Shown here one piece after another: positions 25,041-38,142 of a stretch of 64,000 nucleotides of DNA. This DNA comes from Clarkia xantiana subsp. parviflora (lineage: Eukaryota; Streptophyta; Magnoliopsida; Myrtales; Onagraceae), in the NCBI GenBank assembly GCA_036873135.1, contig JAPTYO010000002.1:20548452-20612451 (forward strand). The letters run 5' to 3'. How positions within the stretch are numbered: position 1 is the stretch's first letter; each line of letters starts with the position of its first letter. The position numbers were made by a program, and so were the translations under genes. The notes beneath the pieces were generated by a model that saw only the letters and a program-made list of their open reading frames with translations, searched no databases and had not been told where the DNA came from.

Positions 25041-28000
25041 ATAATTGGAGTAGAGTTTGTCGGATACACGGTTTAAAATCATCCTTTTACACGCATGGTG
25101 GGTTGACAGAGTATTTAATCCAAACATATAGAGAATCCAAATAAAGGAAATGTTTAAGGTGAGGGTCGTTACCGTAAGTGGAAAGAGTCTAACGTGGGAT
25201 GCTTGATAATTAAAAGATAAATGCATTATTTTTACAAATAAAAATGGAAAACAATATATATAGAGGACATACATCAAATGGGAAGGAACGGTTGAGATTT
25301 GGTTGGTTGTCATTGTCTTATTTCCAATATTGGTTGGTGTCGATTAATTAGGTTTCATTATTGTTATTGTACAAAAGTAGGCAAAACTGATAGGACATCA
25401 TGTCTCCATTAAGGTTTCTCTCTGTCTCTCTATTGAGCTTTTGTGGAATCTCATTCTCATTTACTATATTATTATTATCATTATTATTTATTTATATACT
25501 TACTAGTTACTACTTAAAACTTAAAAAAGTTCATTTATTTTTCACATTTTATAATTACTTTCAAAATTTCAAGAAAAAAAATTGAGATTCAATAACTAAA
25601 TAATAGCATATTAGAGACTTTTTTTTTCCCAAACGTTTTAAATACATTTTTTTATAATATTAATAACATTTAGAAATGCCCAAAAAAATATATTCATAAC
25701 ATAACTCAATCAGAACATAATAAAATATATTAATTCCGAATATACTTTATTCCATAATAAAATATATAATATTCAATAGATGTCAACTGAATTTCATTTG
25801 TTATTGTGAAAAAATTCCTAATTATTCAAAAATTAATTAAGACAATAAAATCAATTAAGTATATTCGTAGAGATACAATAGTACCAAGATATGGTTTTTA
25901 GTGTGACTAAAATAAAATTGACTGTAATTCTAGTTGAATTTTTAGTCGTCAAATCAATTTGTTTTCTCCTAATATTTGATATTTTACTCTTATAATCTAA
26001 CAGGAGAAATAAAGTTGAATTATATATTTTTCTTATATTAAGTGTATTACAGAAATAATTAATAGGAGAATTAAATGAAAGAATGACTTAAATAATTTAT
26101 CATCTGTGTTAGGTGATTGACTTACTATCCTCATTTGTTTATATATATTTTAAATAATGAGATTTTTTTAATTCTTTTTGTATATTTAATTTTTTTTAGA
26201 AAAAAATTCCGTTCTTAGATTAGTTTTTACGGATATCCCACCCAAAGTACAGATTTACAATTAATTTGATCTTATTTCTTAAATTGAAACTCGATAAAAT
26301 AAATAAATAAGGGGGCATTTGTTTGTTTGTTTTTTTTTTTTGGTCAAGAGAACTCTTATATTTATTAGACGTATAAAATGTTCAACCCGCATTTGTTTAA
26401 AATTCCTAAAAGAACAGCATCACACTGCTTCACATTCATTCCCGTTAAAATCTCCTGGTAAATTTTACATTTTGCAGTAATATTTAAAAAATAAAATAAA
26501 ATATCATAGTGAAGGCATTGATGAGAAGTTAGAAATATCTTCATCACATTGCCAGATTGGAGCCTTCCCTAAGATCGATTCTAAGCGTAGTTTAATAATG
26601 ATTCCACCCACTTCCACTTGCAGATAGATTATGGGGTCCTTCTTCAGGGGGCAGGGCATCGCGTCCACTATTAATTTCTTATTTGTTATTCATTTCTACG
26701 TAACTGAGAATTTTCCCGTAAAACTCCATGCGAAAGTTGCATTGGAATTTGCAATTCAAAGAAAGCTACACTATACAATTATGACGGACCTTGACAAATT
26801 TTGTTCCACTTCTACCCTTATCTTTCAATCACTCATACTCTACCATATTACCATCTAATCTAAACCATACATTATTTATTTATTTGCAAGATTAAATAAT
26901 TAAATATAATTATTATTTTACAAACTTAATTAAATTAAAGTAAATCTTAACTATAAAAAATTAAGGTTAATATGACGGATTGCAAATATTTTTTAGTTTT
27001 TTTTGTCAATAAAATAAGAACTGGACTTATTTGTAACACGACACTATTTAAAAAAAATAAATTATTATATCAAAATATGTATTCAATTAAATGAGTTTGA
27101 CTATCCCATCCCACCTATTATGAATTTAGGCATAGTAATAGAAACTTAGATCAAACTTAAATACTAAGGTTCGTTTATTTTGGTTTATTTATGTTTGTTA
27201 ATACTAATTATTTATTAAAAGTTTTTCTATTTATATATTTATTTATATTTTAAAATTTTAAAAAGTGACTTGACATCTATTTTTTATGTTTTTTATGTTC
27301 TTCGATTTGTATTTTAAAAAAAATGAACCTAGGAACAACTTACACTTTAATGTTTGAATTTTTTTTTTTTTATAAAAATATGATGAACTTAATTATGAAT
27401 AATATGATAACATGAAAATAAATTAATATAATCTTGTCTTAAGTTTTTTTTTTCTTGAATGACAATATTATGTCAACATTCTATAACTATTTAAACAATG
27501 AAATGAATAATTTAATATCTAAATAACCATTAACAGTGTTAAAATAAATAACATCAACGAGATAAATATAAGTAACCCTACGAAGTTAACCAAATTGAAG
27601 GTATTGATTTATTTTGCTTTATCATAAAAAAGAATATTAAGTATTTTAGTTATTCACTAACTTTATATATGTATGAGTGAGTTATATTTTGATTTTTGGT
27701 CATGAGTTATATATAAGTTAAATACAGGAAGAAAAATAAGTTAAATACTTTTCATTTATATTGCTCATGCGTGAAATCGAGGGCAATACAGGAAGAAAGA
27801 TCACAATATATTAGTCATTAATGCTTTAGCCAGCTTACTATGCTCTTGGTCAGCTCGATGTTTTCCAATGCAACTTTCGCATGTAATTTCACTGAAAAAA
27901 TCTCAGGCTATAGCATTACTCTAAATAAAAATTGTTATGAAAGTATGAGAGAGAAAATTGGTGTAATGTAAATATAAAATATTGCACTACAACCAATGCA

Positions 28001-28530
28001 AATGTAAAATGTAAAATATAGTCGGCCAATAAATTTTTTTAAAAAATATCTTATCTCTATATTAAAAGAAAAATGCTACCTCGTGCGAATCCTTTCATGC
28101 GATTAGCATGTGAATTATCGATAAAAAAAAAAAAAAATTAGCATACGAATTATGAATATTAAATTTATTCTTTTGTTTTTTATCAGTATCTCTAATAGTG
28201 TCCTCCATCCACTCCAAGCATCTGCCAAATTACGTGTTTGAATTTGAACACAATCAACCCTTTGTATTAAATCCCGGACTATGATTAGTTTTCACCTTAA
28301 ATACTTAGTGAACCTTAACAAACTTTAGTTAATGCCACAAACTTACAAGATAAATGAATAGGTCCCTAAAGAAACGAAGAAAAAAAAAAAAACTACACAG
28401 CAGATGGCCACAACTTCCATTAGATACCCAAATACTCTCATACAGATAATAATAAGACAACTATACAACCCTGAACTTCAAAATACATCTAAAATAGTCA
28501 TTCAGACACTTCATGGTTGCAAATACACCC
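25041..28530. other. AT-rich intergenic DNA without recognised genes
   Basis: Long A/T-rich stretches with homopolymer runs. Open frames here (for example 26631-26858) have no family character, no intron signals and no conserved motif. Confidence 0.5.
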
Positions 28531-29194
28531 TGTTTTGAGACCGGCCCCGCGCGAGAGTACGGGTTGTCGAATATGTGTGATCTGGACCGTGCAAAGTTCT
28601 TCAAGTCCACGCCTTCGATTCCGCGCGTCCTTTCCAACCTGTACTCGAAGAGGGGGGTGCTGGTTGAACCCTCTCTGATGCCTAAATAAGGATCTAGAGA
28701 GATAAAGCTAGAGAGAAGTCAGAGCTCCTAAGCCAATCTCAAAACGAGTTAAAATGAAATGGGTGTCCAAGATTCCTATATATAGGAGCTCTTGAACCGA
28801 AGCCCGATTTTGTGCAGTTCGCCTTCGGTTTGATATAAAAGTGTGAACCGGAGTCGGGATTGAGTAATGTTGGCTATCGGAAAACTCAGACTTAGTGTAA
28901 AAATACGTCGGTAAAGGTACGTGTGTCGCGGGCGGCAATCCAGACCTCCGATTATCTAGGACAGTCCGGAGGTCCGGATTGTTCTAAGACAATCCGGACG
29001 GTCCATATTGTCTTTTACAATCCGGACCCCCTCCGGATTGTGGACAATCCGGACGAGTCCGTTCCAAACGCGCGTATTACCCGTTCGGACCGTTTTGACT
29101 CGCGGGTATAGTATTTCGAGCCGTTTACGTGGGTTTGACGTGTTTGCGAGGTCCGAAATATAAATACGAACCCGGATTGAGCATATATCCATCA
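28531..29194 (-). repeat. 3' LTR of the first Tat-like element
   Basis: On the minus strand it starts TGATGGATATATGCTCAATC, almost identical to the LTR start of the second element, and ends CGGTCTCAAAACA. It shares the internal GAGATTGGCTTAGGAGCTC and CTTCTCTCTAGC landmarks. A TATATATAGG box lies near 28777. Its TG...CA borders fit an LTR, 664 bp long. Confidence 0.85.
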
Positions 29195-30233
29195 TTTGCC
29201 CTCAGAGTCAAGTAATGGCTTTACCCTTGCTTGACTCTATTTTAAAATCGGATAAATGCCCAATTTAGGTCCGGCACTGACCTCGAGGGTTGTCTTACTG
29301 ACAGTCGGGTACGTGGGCCTTGAAATCACCTATCTTTTTAAATTTTTGAGCGAGTATTTATCTGTTGATAAGGTTAGTGCAGCACATGTACATATATGAT
29401 AAACATATGTAAATAGTTGTAAACACATGTGACATCAACATGGGTGCTGACGTGTACGTAGACATGTCTTACACATGTAAGTAATTAATCATGCAAGATG
29501 TAATGATATGCTGATACAACCATGAAATTAATCATGTCATGACATAAATATGAAACATGAATTTAATCAATACGTGATCATATGAAAATCACGGACATGT
29601 AAAAATTCGTGGACGGACACGTGTACGTGCAAATGAGTTAATGTACAGGTAAGCACGGGTAAACACGTAGAGTGTGAAATTAAGGACTTAGAAAAAACAG
29701 GGAGGAGGTAATAGTTACCCATATGTATAAATACCACTAGGGTATCAGAGAAAAGCATCTTCTTGCTTAGCATCCACACTTAGTCACAATAGTGATCTCC
29801 TTTATTTATCAAGGAGTAAGACACTTAGGACCCCAAATCTTTTCTTGGACCCGAAGTTAATTCGATCGACCACCTAAACATCACCAATCACAGACGGGAG
29901 CGGAAGCAGACAGTGGTTGTGCAGCCAAGAGCTCCGGCGACCAGCGGCGGCGCGTGGGGAACTGCAGCGGTGCGTGGCTGTTTCTAGGTGGACGGTGACG
30001 TTTTTCACGTCGGCGCGTGGGGCTCGCAAGGGTGAGTCCATTTCCAGGTTTATTTTAGTCCTTAGCCCTCTTGATTAAATTCAATTTGAACCAAATTGAA
30101 TCTTGAAAATGCTTGTGCAAGTATGCCCATCAAGTGTTTGATAAAATGCCTACACCATGTTAGTTCACCAAAATCGGCCAAATTGGCTAAGCGTTGAATA
30201 TATATAAACATGATATAAAGAGAGCTAATTCCT
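29195..30233. other. Region between LTR and tandem repeats of the first element
   Basis: Non-coding. It contains many ACATGT/CATGTA words and a GC-rich patch at about 29890-30035 with a counterpart at 60330-60480 in the second element. Confidence 0.5.
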
Positions 30234-30515
30234 TCATATGTAGTAGTTGTCGACGACGTAATACTCAATGACGTACGTAGTATAGGAATGCACGCTTAAT
30301 GATGATAGTCGTTGATGACATGATACCCCATGACATACATGATGAAGATATGCATGCTTGATGATGATAGTTGTTGATGACATGATACTCCATGACATAC
30401 ATAGTGTAGACATGCATGCTTGATAATGATAATTGTTGATGACATGATACTCCGCGAAATACATAGTGTAGACATGCATGCTTGATAATGATAGTTGTTG
30501 AGGACATGATGTTGA
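30234..30515. repeat. Tandem repeat array, 61 bp unit, about 4.5 copies
   Basis: Units contain TGATGACATGATACTCC and ATGCATGCTTGAT and recur at 61-base steps (for example 30304, 30365, 30426, 30487). The array lies between the antisense gene and the 3' LTR. Such 3' arrays are known in Tat/Ogre-type elements and can seed satellites. Overlapping open frames across it are repeat artefacts. Confidence 0.9.
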
Positions 30516-31076
30516 GTGTTCGCATGTGCGAACTTCTTACACACGGACTTTGCGCACGTGTACCTTGTGCGTACATATATGGTAGCATGATAGCATGTCG
30601 TAATATAAGTACTCAAACTCTTTGGTTCATGTCGCGAACATGTCGTCGTATGTTTGTAATCCTGCACTAATCAAATGACATATGCAAGTATATATGTTAG
30701 TGCTTTAATCACATTTGCACTTATTATCTTAATCAAAGGCACATTGTTACGCATGGACGTGTATGGACATATATGCGCGTGTAGTCCCATAGAGGTGTAG
30801 GGTCGTGACGACCAAGTAAATCATGTAGATGTTGGGACGAGGCCCGTACTGCCATAGGATTGCCCCATTCAAGTGATGTTCACTATGTAGTATATAGAGA
30901 CTGAAAAGTCTGTAGATGTATAGTTGTTCCTATATTGGGAGTGTTTGTCGCGCAGTGTCGGTATAGGTGATTTCCGTTTACTCACGCACTGAGTAAGTTG
31001 TTGTTCATACTTGTAGGTCGATTTATCACAACGTGTCTTATTGAGTACACTTTTGGACTTAGTCAATTCTGCGAAG
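30516..31076. other. Non-coding part of the first Tat-like element
   Basis: No open frame of note. On the plus strand this lies directly upstream of the antisense gene, so it should hold its promoter; no clear TATA box was singled out. Confidence 0.45.
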
Positions 31077-33504
31077 ATGAGTAAGTTCTCGATACCTGTC
31101 CCTGGTATTTCTTTATGTATAGACACTAGTTCAGAACCCGAGTCAGACTACGTTCCAGTGTCTGAGTATGAGGTAGAAGCGAGTTCTGATCATTGTCCTG
31201 AACCCGGGACCAGTTCTGAGAAGGTGACGATGAATCAATATTTTCATGCCAATCAGTTGGATCATAGTAAGTTTGAGCTTCATGTAATCATATCAGGACT
31301 TAGTCTGTCTATGGAAGCTTTCTTCCCCTTCGAAGTGCTTCCGAAGGTCAAGTCGGCTTCACCTACAGTGCCCCCGTCCGAGCTGACTGCCGTATACTTG
31401 AGTCAAATCCGGGAGGGTCTGCGCTTCCCTTATTGTCCGGATCTGGTCGAACTCTACCGTTACTATCATATTTCGCCCCTCGACCTTTCGCCTGGAGCGA
31501 TCAAGATATGTGGTTTCTTTCGGGTGTTGTGCCATCAGCAGTCGTGGTGTTACTCCACACTTATCTTTCGCTGCTTTTATCAACTCCGTCGTCAAGACTT
31601 GTCGGGGTTATCTCCTGTCGCGGCACGCTGGCCTTCCCTTCAAGGGAAAGGGTTTTCTTCACTCGAGCTAGGAGATGTGACCTGGGACCGTAGCGTTTGG
31701 TTTGTCAAGGTGATTGATCGCTCTGCTAGCCATTGGTGGCATCACTATTTCTTTGTTGATGATGTTGGGGTCGCTTGGGAGACGCCGCACAACACATAGA
31801 CTGATCTTGTCCCCTTATTCTCTGAGTTCTCTTCGGCTGATATAAGAACCATGAAGAAGATATATCGTTGTCACAAGGCACGCTCCTACGAGGCGCGTGT
31901 CTGATCAAGAGCTACTTGACGCGGGGATTCATATAGTTCATTCCAAGGAGCCTTTGGTATGCTTATATACTTCTATAACTTTTATTATGTTGTGGTGTAG
32001 GTTGGTTTGATGGAAAACGCTCATCCTTGCAGACGGGATCTGCACCTACTGTTCTTGCTTCTGGACGGGTTGCTTTCTCTCCTGCCCCCGCGACTCTTAG
32101 GGTCTCCACACCCAGTCGAGGAAAGGGTTTGATGAGTGAGATGCTTTCTTGCAACTTTTCTCTTTTTTATTGATATCAGGTGTTGTTATTCTTATCTTGT
32201 TCTTGTTTGCAGGTCGCTCGACTCACGTGACTGTGTTGCTCGTGTTCCGGACTCGTCTGCACCTCTATTGTCTAAGAGGTCCGATGTTGGGACGCATCCC
32301 TCGAGCGACCCAAAGCGCTCCAAGGCCATTGTGACGTTGCAGACTCTTTCCCGTGACAAAGGGAAAGGAGTGAATAGTCGCACGTTTGCGTCTTCTGCCC
32401 CCCGGTTGAGGGAGCGGACCATTGAGGAGGGCCCTTCTCGCAGAGGTATGTTAATTGAATTTCCATATTTTTCACGCTTGTGTTTCTTTATTCACTGTCT
32501 ATATATCTTCATACTTATGTATTTTTCAGCTCTTCTTGCGCTTGGTCGTGCGGACCTGGTTCGTCCTCTCGAGGGCGATATTGTTAGCGACGAGTGGGCG
32601 CCAGTTGCTTTCGGCGGCTCTCGATTCCCTAAGAGCTCCAAGCTTAGCACTCCTCAGGTGGGAGTGTGTGTGCTGAAAAGGTCTATTCCTCCAGGTGATC
32701 GGAGGTTACGACCAGCTGATTCGGAGAACACGTGCGCATATTCCGAGGGCGCATTGACACGGTTTGCACTAGTATGAGACTATCTTTTCTTCCTTTGTGA
32801 TTTGTATACATATATGTATTGTTGTTGTAATTTGTTCCTTATTGGTCGTTGTGTTGCACTTAGGTCGTAGCAGATGTTGTGAACCTCTCCTCGTTTTTTA
32901 TTGAACTCATAGACGAGAAAAAGGCAGCTGATGATAAGTGTGACGCGGTCTGTCGCGAACTTCTTCAGGCCAAAGAGAAAAGAAAACGCGAGTTTTCAGC
33001 GCCAAGGTTGCCGACTTGGAAGCTAGTGCTACTGCCAACAAGGTTCGAGCTGAGGAACTTGAATCTGAGAATCTTGCCTTCAAGGAAAAGGGAGCTGAGG
33101 ATCACACAGCTTTTGCCTTGACTCTGGAGGCTTCCATTGAGCGTGCGCGACAGGAAGGCAAGGAGGAGGGACTCGCAGAGTATTCGAGCACTCCTGCCTT
33201 TCATGTTGCTGTGAAGGTGGATTCTGATGTGCTGATGCAGAATTTTGCTGAGGACTTTATTCGGAGAGTTAGTATTCTTGCCCCCGATTTTCCTCTTGAA
33301 GAGTTAGGGCCTTATGCCGAATTTGCTGTCGGGCAAGTGGCCGCTTTGCGCCGTCTGGCTACTCAGGAACCATCTTATGATTTAAAACTTGATGTAGTTG
33401 CTGATGTCAACTTTATTGTTGATGCTCTTGCAGAGACAGAGGCTACACTCGAGCCTACTAGAGATGTTTACCCTTCGCACGTGGCATCAGGTAGATTTGT
33501 ATGA
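31077..33504 (+). pseudogene. Antisense multi-exon gene of the first Tat-like element (broken)
   Basis: The product begins MSKFSIPVPG and resembles the putative gypsy-type domain of plant retroelements (segments REGLRFPYCPDLV, ISPLDLSPGAIKI, FFRVLCHQQSW). It matches the minus-strand gene at 56517-58917 along its length. Shared splice sites are visible: a donor GTATGC at 31958 after the first domain, an acceptor at about 32035, an acceptor before GTCGCTCGACTC at about 32213, and an acceptor before GTCGTAGCAGATG at about 32865. The last part (33016-33504) is a Lys/Glu-rich, coiled-coil-like region with FAEDFIRRVSILAPDFPLEE. Breaks: a stop at 31797-31799 and a nearby frameshift. Its function is unknown; it runs opposite to the host element. 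Confidence 0.75.
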
Positions 33505-33865
33505 GTTTATCAAACCCTTGTATATATTTTTTGCTCCCCATTTCTGGGTTGAGGTTGCATCGGGTGTTATCCCTTGAACCTTATGTTTATATTTTGTTCG
33601 CTTCGTCTTATCGTATAGATCTATTATGGAAACATTGAGGATGCATGATAACTTATTAGTACTGTTTCATACCTTCGTTATCATATTTGCCCGTATGTGT
33701 TGGACTTGTATGATAGGATTGATAATCCGTGCTTGACTATATGTAGCATCCATAGTTGTAGTACTAGGACGTACGTTTGTTGTATGTTGCGCGCCCTTCT
33801 TGGTTGTCACCAAGGAATGGCATAATAGAGGGATGTGTTAAACACATGTGTTGTATAATTGGCAC

Positions 33866-34025
33866 TTGGCCCTTGGCACTTGGCACTTGGATCTCGGCAC
33901 TTGGCGCTTGGCACTTGGCTCTTAGTTGTCATTTGGCACTTGGCACTTGGAGCTCGGTGCGTGGCACTTGTCACTCGGCACTTGGCGCTTGGAACTCGGC
34001 ACTTGTCACTTGGAACTTGGAGCTT
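33866..34025. repeat. Minisatellite of about 9-10 bp, GGCACTTGG type
   Basis: About 16 imperfect copies of GGCACTTGG, GGCGCTTGG or GGAACTTGG follow one another. A short version in inverse orientation (CCAAGTGCC) is present at 56070-56120 in the second element, so the array expanded in this copy. The frame covering it is not a gene. Confidence 0.85.
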
Positions 34026-34520
34026 AGTTTATACCGTCTCTTAGTCCATTTAAGGCGACGTTGTGGCAAGACAAGACTTGCTAATTTGGATGTTTTTCCA
34101 CCTGTCACTCGGGCACGCCCTTATTGACGTTGTTTCAGGGTTTTCCATGGATATTCCAGTACTCACCATGCGATGCTACGACACCTCGACTTGGTTATTA
34201 CAAGGGGCGGGACAGAGGTCATATCAATACGCCTTGTAGTTTTTACCGTCTCTTGAACCACTTCAAGGCAACGTTGTCACAAGACACTACTTATTAACTC
34301 TAATGTGTTTTTCCATCTCTTACTCAAGAATACCTCTTGTAACGTTGTTACAAGATTTTTCCGTGGATATTCCAGTACTTATCTTGCGATACTACTGCCC
34401 CTCTGCTTGGTTACATTAAGTGGTTGCACAAGACCGTATCCATACGACTTGCAGTTTTTTCCGTCTCTTGGTCCATTTCAAGGCGACGTTGTGGCAAGAC
34501 ACGACTTGCTAATTTGGATG
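34026..34520. repeat. Three spaced repeats of about 210 bp
   Basis: ACCGTCTCTTAGTCC...AAGGCGACGTTGTGGCAAGA recurs at about 34034, 34247 and 34458 with variations. The reverse-complement set is at 55670-56030 in the second element. These belong to the region downstream of pol. Confidence 0.75.
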
Positions 34521-34805
34521 TGTTTTATCATCACTTATTTTCGTACTTTCCGAATATCATTGTACAAGACTCGACTTGTCAGTTTGGATGAGTTTTAGTA
34601 TAGTGCGTATAGCGGCGACTGCAGGATTTCTCCTGGTCGATTTGTAGAAAGACTCTACCGGACTTTTAAAAGTACGCAGTACGTTGACATGCGGTTGCCC
34701 TCTTGCCCGGGTCCTATCATGTATTGAAGGATGGTCCCTAAAGAGGGAAAGCCTAGACATGGGGACGCCTCCGATAGAGGATGTCGCACCATGGCGGGAA
34801 GTCTC

Positions 34806-36489
34806 TGTTGGATTACGGGGACGTAATACTACGGAATGCTAAACGTGTACTAGCAAGAAATCTAATCTACGCAGTGGAATTAGTACACATACCTTTTAGC
34901 TTTCCTGTCCAAGAACGATGTGGAGGAAGTTCTGATCCTCCGGTCGGAACCACGTGCAAGTTCTTCGTTAGAAGAAGTCCCACGCGATGTAGCTCCACAA
35001 CAAGACCTCTGATCGATTCTTCAACGGAGATGGAACCTCAGACAAGATGTGATAGTGCCGAAATTTAACTAAGGGAAACAAGTGTTCTCAATGGAGATCC
35101 TTGTTATTATGAATGAGTGAATAAACCCTTAGTGACACCCCTATATATAGTATTGGTGGAGTTGCCAAAAGGCAACTCCAACCAATGTGGTATAGGGTGG
35201 CCGACCGAATTGTATGCATAAGGGGGAGGCTCAATTTTGGGCATTCCTTGTCAATTACTAATTGGATTTGGCCCAATTAGCCCAGATTGACAATTACCTA
35301 ATTAACTTAGGTAATTCCCTTAATTAACGGGCTCCTATTACGGCGCCACGTCACCATATGCTAACAGCTCTCACTCGCCGGAATGGGAGGGTGCTCGTTA
35401 ATCTATACGGTTACGCAATAGTATCAACATCTCAGTCTTCAGTCTTCGTCTCCGAATAGTTCATACGAGGCTTGCCGTGCGACCGGCGGATACGACGGGC
35501 ATCGTGCTACTCATCTGTTAGGAGTATTGTAGCGCCCGCAGAACGTTGATTCCCTTTCATGAACCAAACCTGTTTGAAATAAAACTATGTACCGCACTGT
35601 ATCCTTGGTCAACTTTTAATTCTCCAATTGCCCAGTTTTTCACAAATGAATACTTTTCCTGGGCATCCGTACAAGTGTTCACAACCTTCAACTAATATCC
35701 GGTTGGCGGCCACCTAGTGAACACGAGAGTCGGTGAATTAAAGGTGAACTTGACCATCCCCATCGCTTATACCCTTAGTCTGACTCAACCGGTTTCCAAG
35801 ACGTGGCCACTTGGCCGTTTTCTTTGGCACTACGCTCGTACGCTGGGAAACGAGCATTGAGCCAGACCTTAGGTATAAGTTCTGAGTCCATGAGGATACT
35901 TTGGATGCCTCTTCTTAAGACATCCGGGATCAATCACACGCTCAAGGTGAAGAATTATGCGCCCTTTGAATCACAAGGATTCTAGCTAGCACAACCGAGC
36001 ATGACCCCTTGGTCGTATATGGCACGCGCAGTATGAAGCACGCGTCGATAGCACACCTGGTAAAGCCATGGATGGGATATGTCAATAATGCTATCGCAGA
36101 ATCTCTCATCTGGCCTTGAATGTGATATAGTGATTGACAAAGTCCAACTCGGCGATGTACAAAACGAAGATTAAGTCATGCCGTTAAGCGTGACAATGTT
36201 ATCGTTTTGCTTAATCAGGTTTACCCCCTAATTCTTAGCCAATCTTGTTATGGTAGAGGTCCATCTCTCCTTACAAGATGACCGTGCCTGTGTGACGAGG
36301 CAAGGTTCACATTCGACATAATTTTGGTGGAAGAATTTTACTTCTTCCTACGACTTAGTTTATAGACCGTAAATCCGATGTTGTTAATCATTATGACGTC
36401 GATAAATCATAAACTGAAATTGCAGTTCTTTTATTCAATTGAAACATAATTTCAAATGTCAAAATGTTATCACTTTTACAAGCCACACA
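34806..36489 (-). repeat. 3' LTR of the Copia element
   Basis: Plus-strand left edge TGTTGGATTACGGGG and right edge CCACACA give TGT...ACA borders. It directly follows the end of RNase H. It is related to the LTR at 946-2604. It shows strong blocks such as CTCACTCGCCGGAATGGGAG and, on the minus strand, a TATATATAGGG box near 35140. The right border is placed to within a few bases only. Confidence 0.75.
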
Positions 36490-37360
36490 GTTTAAGCCCT
36501 ACGTAATCCAAGCAGTTTTACGTGCTTTTCAAAAATTTCCCTACGTAACGACTTAGTTAAAGGGTCTGCGACCATATTGTCTGTAGGCAAGTATTCTAAG
36601 GCGATTATGTTGTCTTTCAGAACCGACCTAGCATAATTGTATTTCACATCAATGTGTTTAGTCCTACTATGGTACTTTGGATTCTTAACTGGCGCAATGG
36701 CCGCCTGACTGTCGGAGTACACCTTCACAGGTTTACTCTTCTTGTCGGTGCCAATTAATGCAGTAAGAAGCCTTTTCAGCTAGACCGCTTCTTGTGCGTT
36801 TTTTGAGAGGGCAACGAATTCTGATTCCATAGTGGAAAGAGCGACACAAGATTGCTTCTTGCTTACCCATGATATGGCAGCATTAGCAAGGAGGAAAACT
36901 CCTCCTGTGGTGGACTTATGATCATCCGGATCGCCACCGTGTTCAGCGTCACTATAACCGGTCAATTCGAGCTGATCGCCCTCATAGCACAGAACGTAGT
37001 CGGCAGTACCTTTCAGATATCTGATAATTCGTTTTACGACCTTTAGATGTTGATAACTAGAGTCTGATTGGAATCTTGCTACTAGGCCCACAACGTAACA
37101 GATGTCTGGCCGAGTACAGAGCATGGCGTACATTAGACTCCCTACCATGCTCAGATACTCTGCATTCTTCATCTGTTCACGCTCCTGCTGGTTTTTCGGG
37201 CCATCACGCTTCGATAGCGCGCACCCGAACACAACCAGCATATCCACAGGTTTAGCATCCATCATTCTGAATCTTTCAACAGTTTGTTGATATATGATTC
37301 CTGAGATAGACATAATCTCCGGGCGGCACGATCTCGGGCAATATTGATGCCTAAGATGTA
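36490..37360 (-). pseudogene. Copia RNase H and end of reverse transcriptase
   Basis: Minus-strand text shows the Copia hallmarks: YLSMVGSLMYAMLCTRPDI, RIIRYLKGTADY, GYSDAEHGGDPDDHKSTTGG, SWVSKKQSCVALSTMESEF, then KHIDVKYNYARS and the ending LLGLRRA. The reading frame is interrupted by a stop at 36780 and by a shift near 37300. Immediately to the right lies the target duplication of the hAT insertion. Confidence 0.88.
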
Positions 37361-37949
37361 CGTGGCCTTAGGGGTGAAACCGGACCGGTCGGACCGGATT
37401 TTTGCTTGTTTCGGTCGGATACCTAAATTTTCGGTCCGATTTTTTCCTTTAAAAAAATCCAACCAAAAAACCGTTTGAGGAAAAATAAACCGTCCATTAG
37501 TAGTTCGGTCTTTTCGGTTCGATTTTCGGTTTAAACCGAAAATCCAACATTAACAATTACCATTTAAAATTCTCTTGATTTTCATAGACAATATCATATC
37601 GAAATGATAAATAACTTCCATTAATATAATTAAATAAAGTATAAAATACAAAAAGAAAAATTAATATTCATAGGTGACTATTTTACAATTTATATTAACA
37701 TAATTAACTAATTATATTAATTAATATCAACCAATATAATATATATTGTATATATTTAATTAGCATAACGGTCGGTTCGGTCTCCACGGTCCTCAAAGCT
37801 CAAAATCCGAACCGGACCGAATTAGAGTAAAAAAAATCCGACCAAAAACCAAACCGCATATTGCGGATTCGGTTTTTTCGGTTTGGACCAGTTCGGTTTT
37901 CGCCGGTTTTTCGGACCAACCGGATTTTGGTTTCACCCCTACGTGGCCT
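37361..37949. mobile_element. hAT-type MITE with perfect 8-base target duplication
   Basis: The element proper is 37369-37941 (573 bp). It starts TAGGGGTGAAACCGG, ends in CCGGATTTTGGTTTCACCCCTA (in part), and is flanked by CGTGGCCT at 37361-37368 and 37942-37949. Eight-base duplications and TAGGGGTG ends define hAT. It is rich in CGGTTCGG/CCGAACCG words and has an AT-rich centre. No transposase is encoded. It interrupts Copia reverse transcriptase, so it is younger than that element. Confidence 0.92.
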
Positions 37950-38142
37950 CTCCCATGTATTTCATCTCGAATGCTGATGCTAACCAGGACTTTGATTTAT
38001 TCATGAAACTCATATCGTTCGCAGCAATGAGTATATCATCCACGTATAGTGTTATGATGACATACTTAGACCCGGAGGTCTTAGTGTATACGCAGGGATC
38101 CTTGTGAAGATTCACGAATCCGTTTCCAACTATTTCCTCGTG
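37950..38142 (-). pseudogene. Copia reverse transcriptase fragment
   Basis: Minus-strand translation carries the RT catalytic box as YVDDILIAAND (YVDD at about 38035-38046), preceded by KDPCVYTK and followed by FEMKYMGEA. That last text lines up with ILGINIARDR on the far side of the hAT insertion. The upstream half of RT is missing: the sequence jumps to gag at about 38143. Confidence 0.85.

Larger units (their letters stand above)
28531..34805 (-). mobile_element. Decayed Tat/Retand-like Gypsy element, 3' portion
   Basis: On the minus strand the order, read from the right, is: a repeat-rich area downstream of the lost pol, an antisense gene (transcribed +), 61-base tandem repeats, a polypurine-like CTCTGAGGGCAAA and the 3' LTR (28531-29194). 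The layout matches the better preserved element at 50276-61817, to which LTR edge, polypurine flank, antisense gene and spacer repeats all correspond. Protease, reverse transcriptase and integrase are absent; a Copia LTR begins at 34806 where they would be expected further on. No matching minus-strand 5' LTR is in the window. Confidence 0.8.

Noticed and set aside
30234..30667. Overlapping minus-strand frames with recurring MSST and YHVIN-like text
   Set aside because: They are translations of the 61-base tandem repeat, not proteins.
33777..34127. Open frame rich in LALGTW-like repeats
   Set aside because: It is the GGCACTTGG minisatellite read as protein.
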